Assembly: GCA_027858325.1 (NCBI GenBank) | Contig: JAQICU010000111.1 | Span: forward strand, 1-6,070 | From: Candidatus Cloacimonadota bacterium | Lineage (GTDB): Bacteria; Cloacimonadota; Cloacimonadia; Cloacimonadales; TCS61 | DNA length: 6,070 nt | Reading direction: 5' to 3' | Shown: positions 5,921 to 6,070 of the stretch, piece after piece | How the letters are laid out: every line of letters begins with the position of its first letter | How positions within the stretch are numbered: the stretch's first letter is position 1 | Position numbers and translations under genes: made by a program | The notes under the pieces: generated by a model | Told to the model about the DNA's origin: nothing | Database searches by the model: none | What the model saw: the letters and a program-made list of their open reading frames with translations, nothing else

Positions 5921-6070
5921 ATGTATCAAATAAAGATAAATGGAATTGTTCAAGGAGTAGGTTTCAGACCATTCATTTATAAACTTGCCATTGAGCAGGA
6001 ATTAACGGGCTATGTTCTAAATTCTACAAATGGTGTTCAAATTGAAGCTGAAGGTGATGTAAGCTCACTC
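5921..6070 (+). CDS. hypF: Carbamoyltransferase HypF, N-terminal fragment (runs off window)
   Basis: The first 50 codons of a gene that continues past the right edge. The translation MYQIKINGIVQGVGFRPF is the acylphosphatase-like domain that opens HypF: the GIVQGVGFR loop (8-16) binds phosphate with Arg16, and Asn34 in GYVLNSTNGV (30-39) is the second catalytic residue. HypF makes carbamoyl-AMP from carbamoyl phosphate and transfers the carbamoyl group to HypE, giving the cyanide ligands of the NiFe site. A stand-alone acylphosphatase (about 90 residues) has the same motifs, but GFRPFIYKLA rather than the shorter GFR-x-x form, together with the neighbouring hydrogenase genes, favours HypF. 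ATG at 5921 is preceded by AGAGGA (5911-5916) at 4 nt. The zinc-finger, YrdC and Kae1-like domains would lie outside the window. Its divergent position suggests a hyp cluster to the right. Confidence 0.9.
   Translation, partial: MYQIKINGIVQGVGFRPFIYKLAIEQELTGYVLNSTNGVQIEAEGDVSSL

Overview
The window holds a compact [NiFe]-hydrogenase locus in an AT-rich bacterial genome. Five genes on the minus strand, read right to left, form one operon: hoxF (NAD(H)/FMN diaphorase subunit with a fused NuoE-like N-terminal domain), hoxU (iron-sulfur electron-transfer subunit), hoxY (small hydrogenase subunit), hoxH (NiFe catalytic subunit) and hoxW (maturation endopeptidase). The first four genes overlap or nearly touch (8 nt overlap, 4 nt overlap, 11 nt gap). 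hoxW follows after a 187-nt gap, and a strong intrinsic terminator closes the operon. This is the soluble, bidirectional NAD-reducing hydrogenase (group 3d), in the layout with no separate hoxE, as in the Cupriavidus necator soluble hydrogenase. To the right, a divergent gene enters the window end. Its first 50 codons are the acylphosphatase domain of HypF, the carbamoyltransferase that starts synthesis of the active-site cyanide ligands. The 277-nt spacer between hoxF and hypF must carry the promoters of both.

At the left edge is the 3' part of an unrelated plus-strand gene, a REP-associated tyrosine transposase (RAYT, IS200-like). Its reading frame is open from the window edge. Three palindromic units at an exact 45-bp period lie inside its coding sequence and are translated as a 15-residue repeat. 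The outer two palindromes are inverted relative to each other and carry GTAG at their outer edges, as REP/BIME elements do.

In function, HoxHY oxidises or produces H2 at the NiFe site. HoxU and the HoxF Fe-S cluster carry electrons, and the HoxF FMN/NAD site exchanges them with NAD(H). HoxW removes the 26-residue C-terminal tail of HoxH once nickel is in place, and HypF supplies CN groups upstream of that step. The window therefore holds structural and maturation genes of one enzyme.

Nothing here fixes the organism. Low GC, a RAYT with in-frame REP units, and intergenic copies of widespread palindromic repeats suggest an uncultured anaerobic-type lineage (for example Cloacimonadota or another FCB-group bacterium), but that is a guess. 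The hydrogenase is a known system. The least ordinary parts are the REP array inside the transposase frame, the loss of cluster ligands in the NuoE-like domain of HoxF, and the repeat-filled gap inside the operon.
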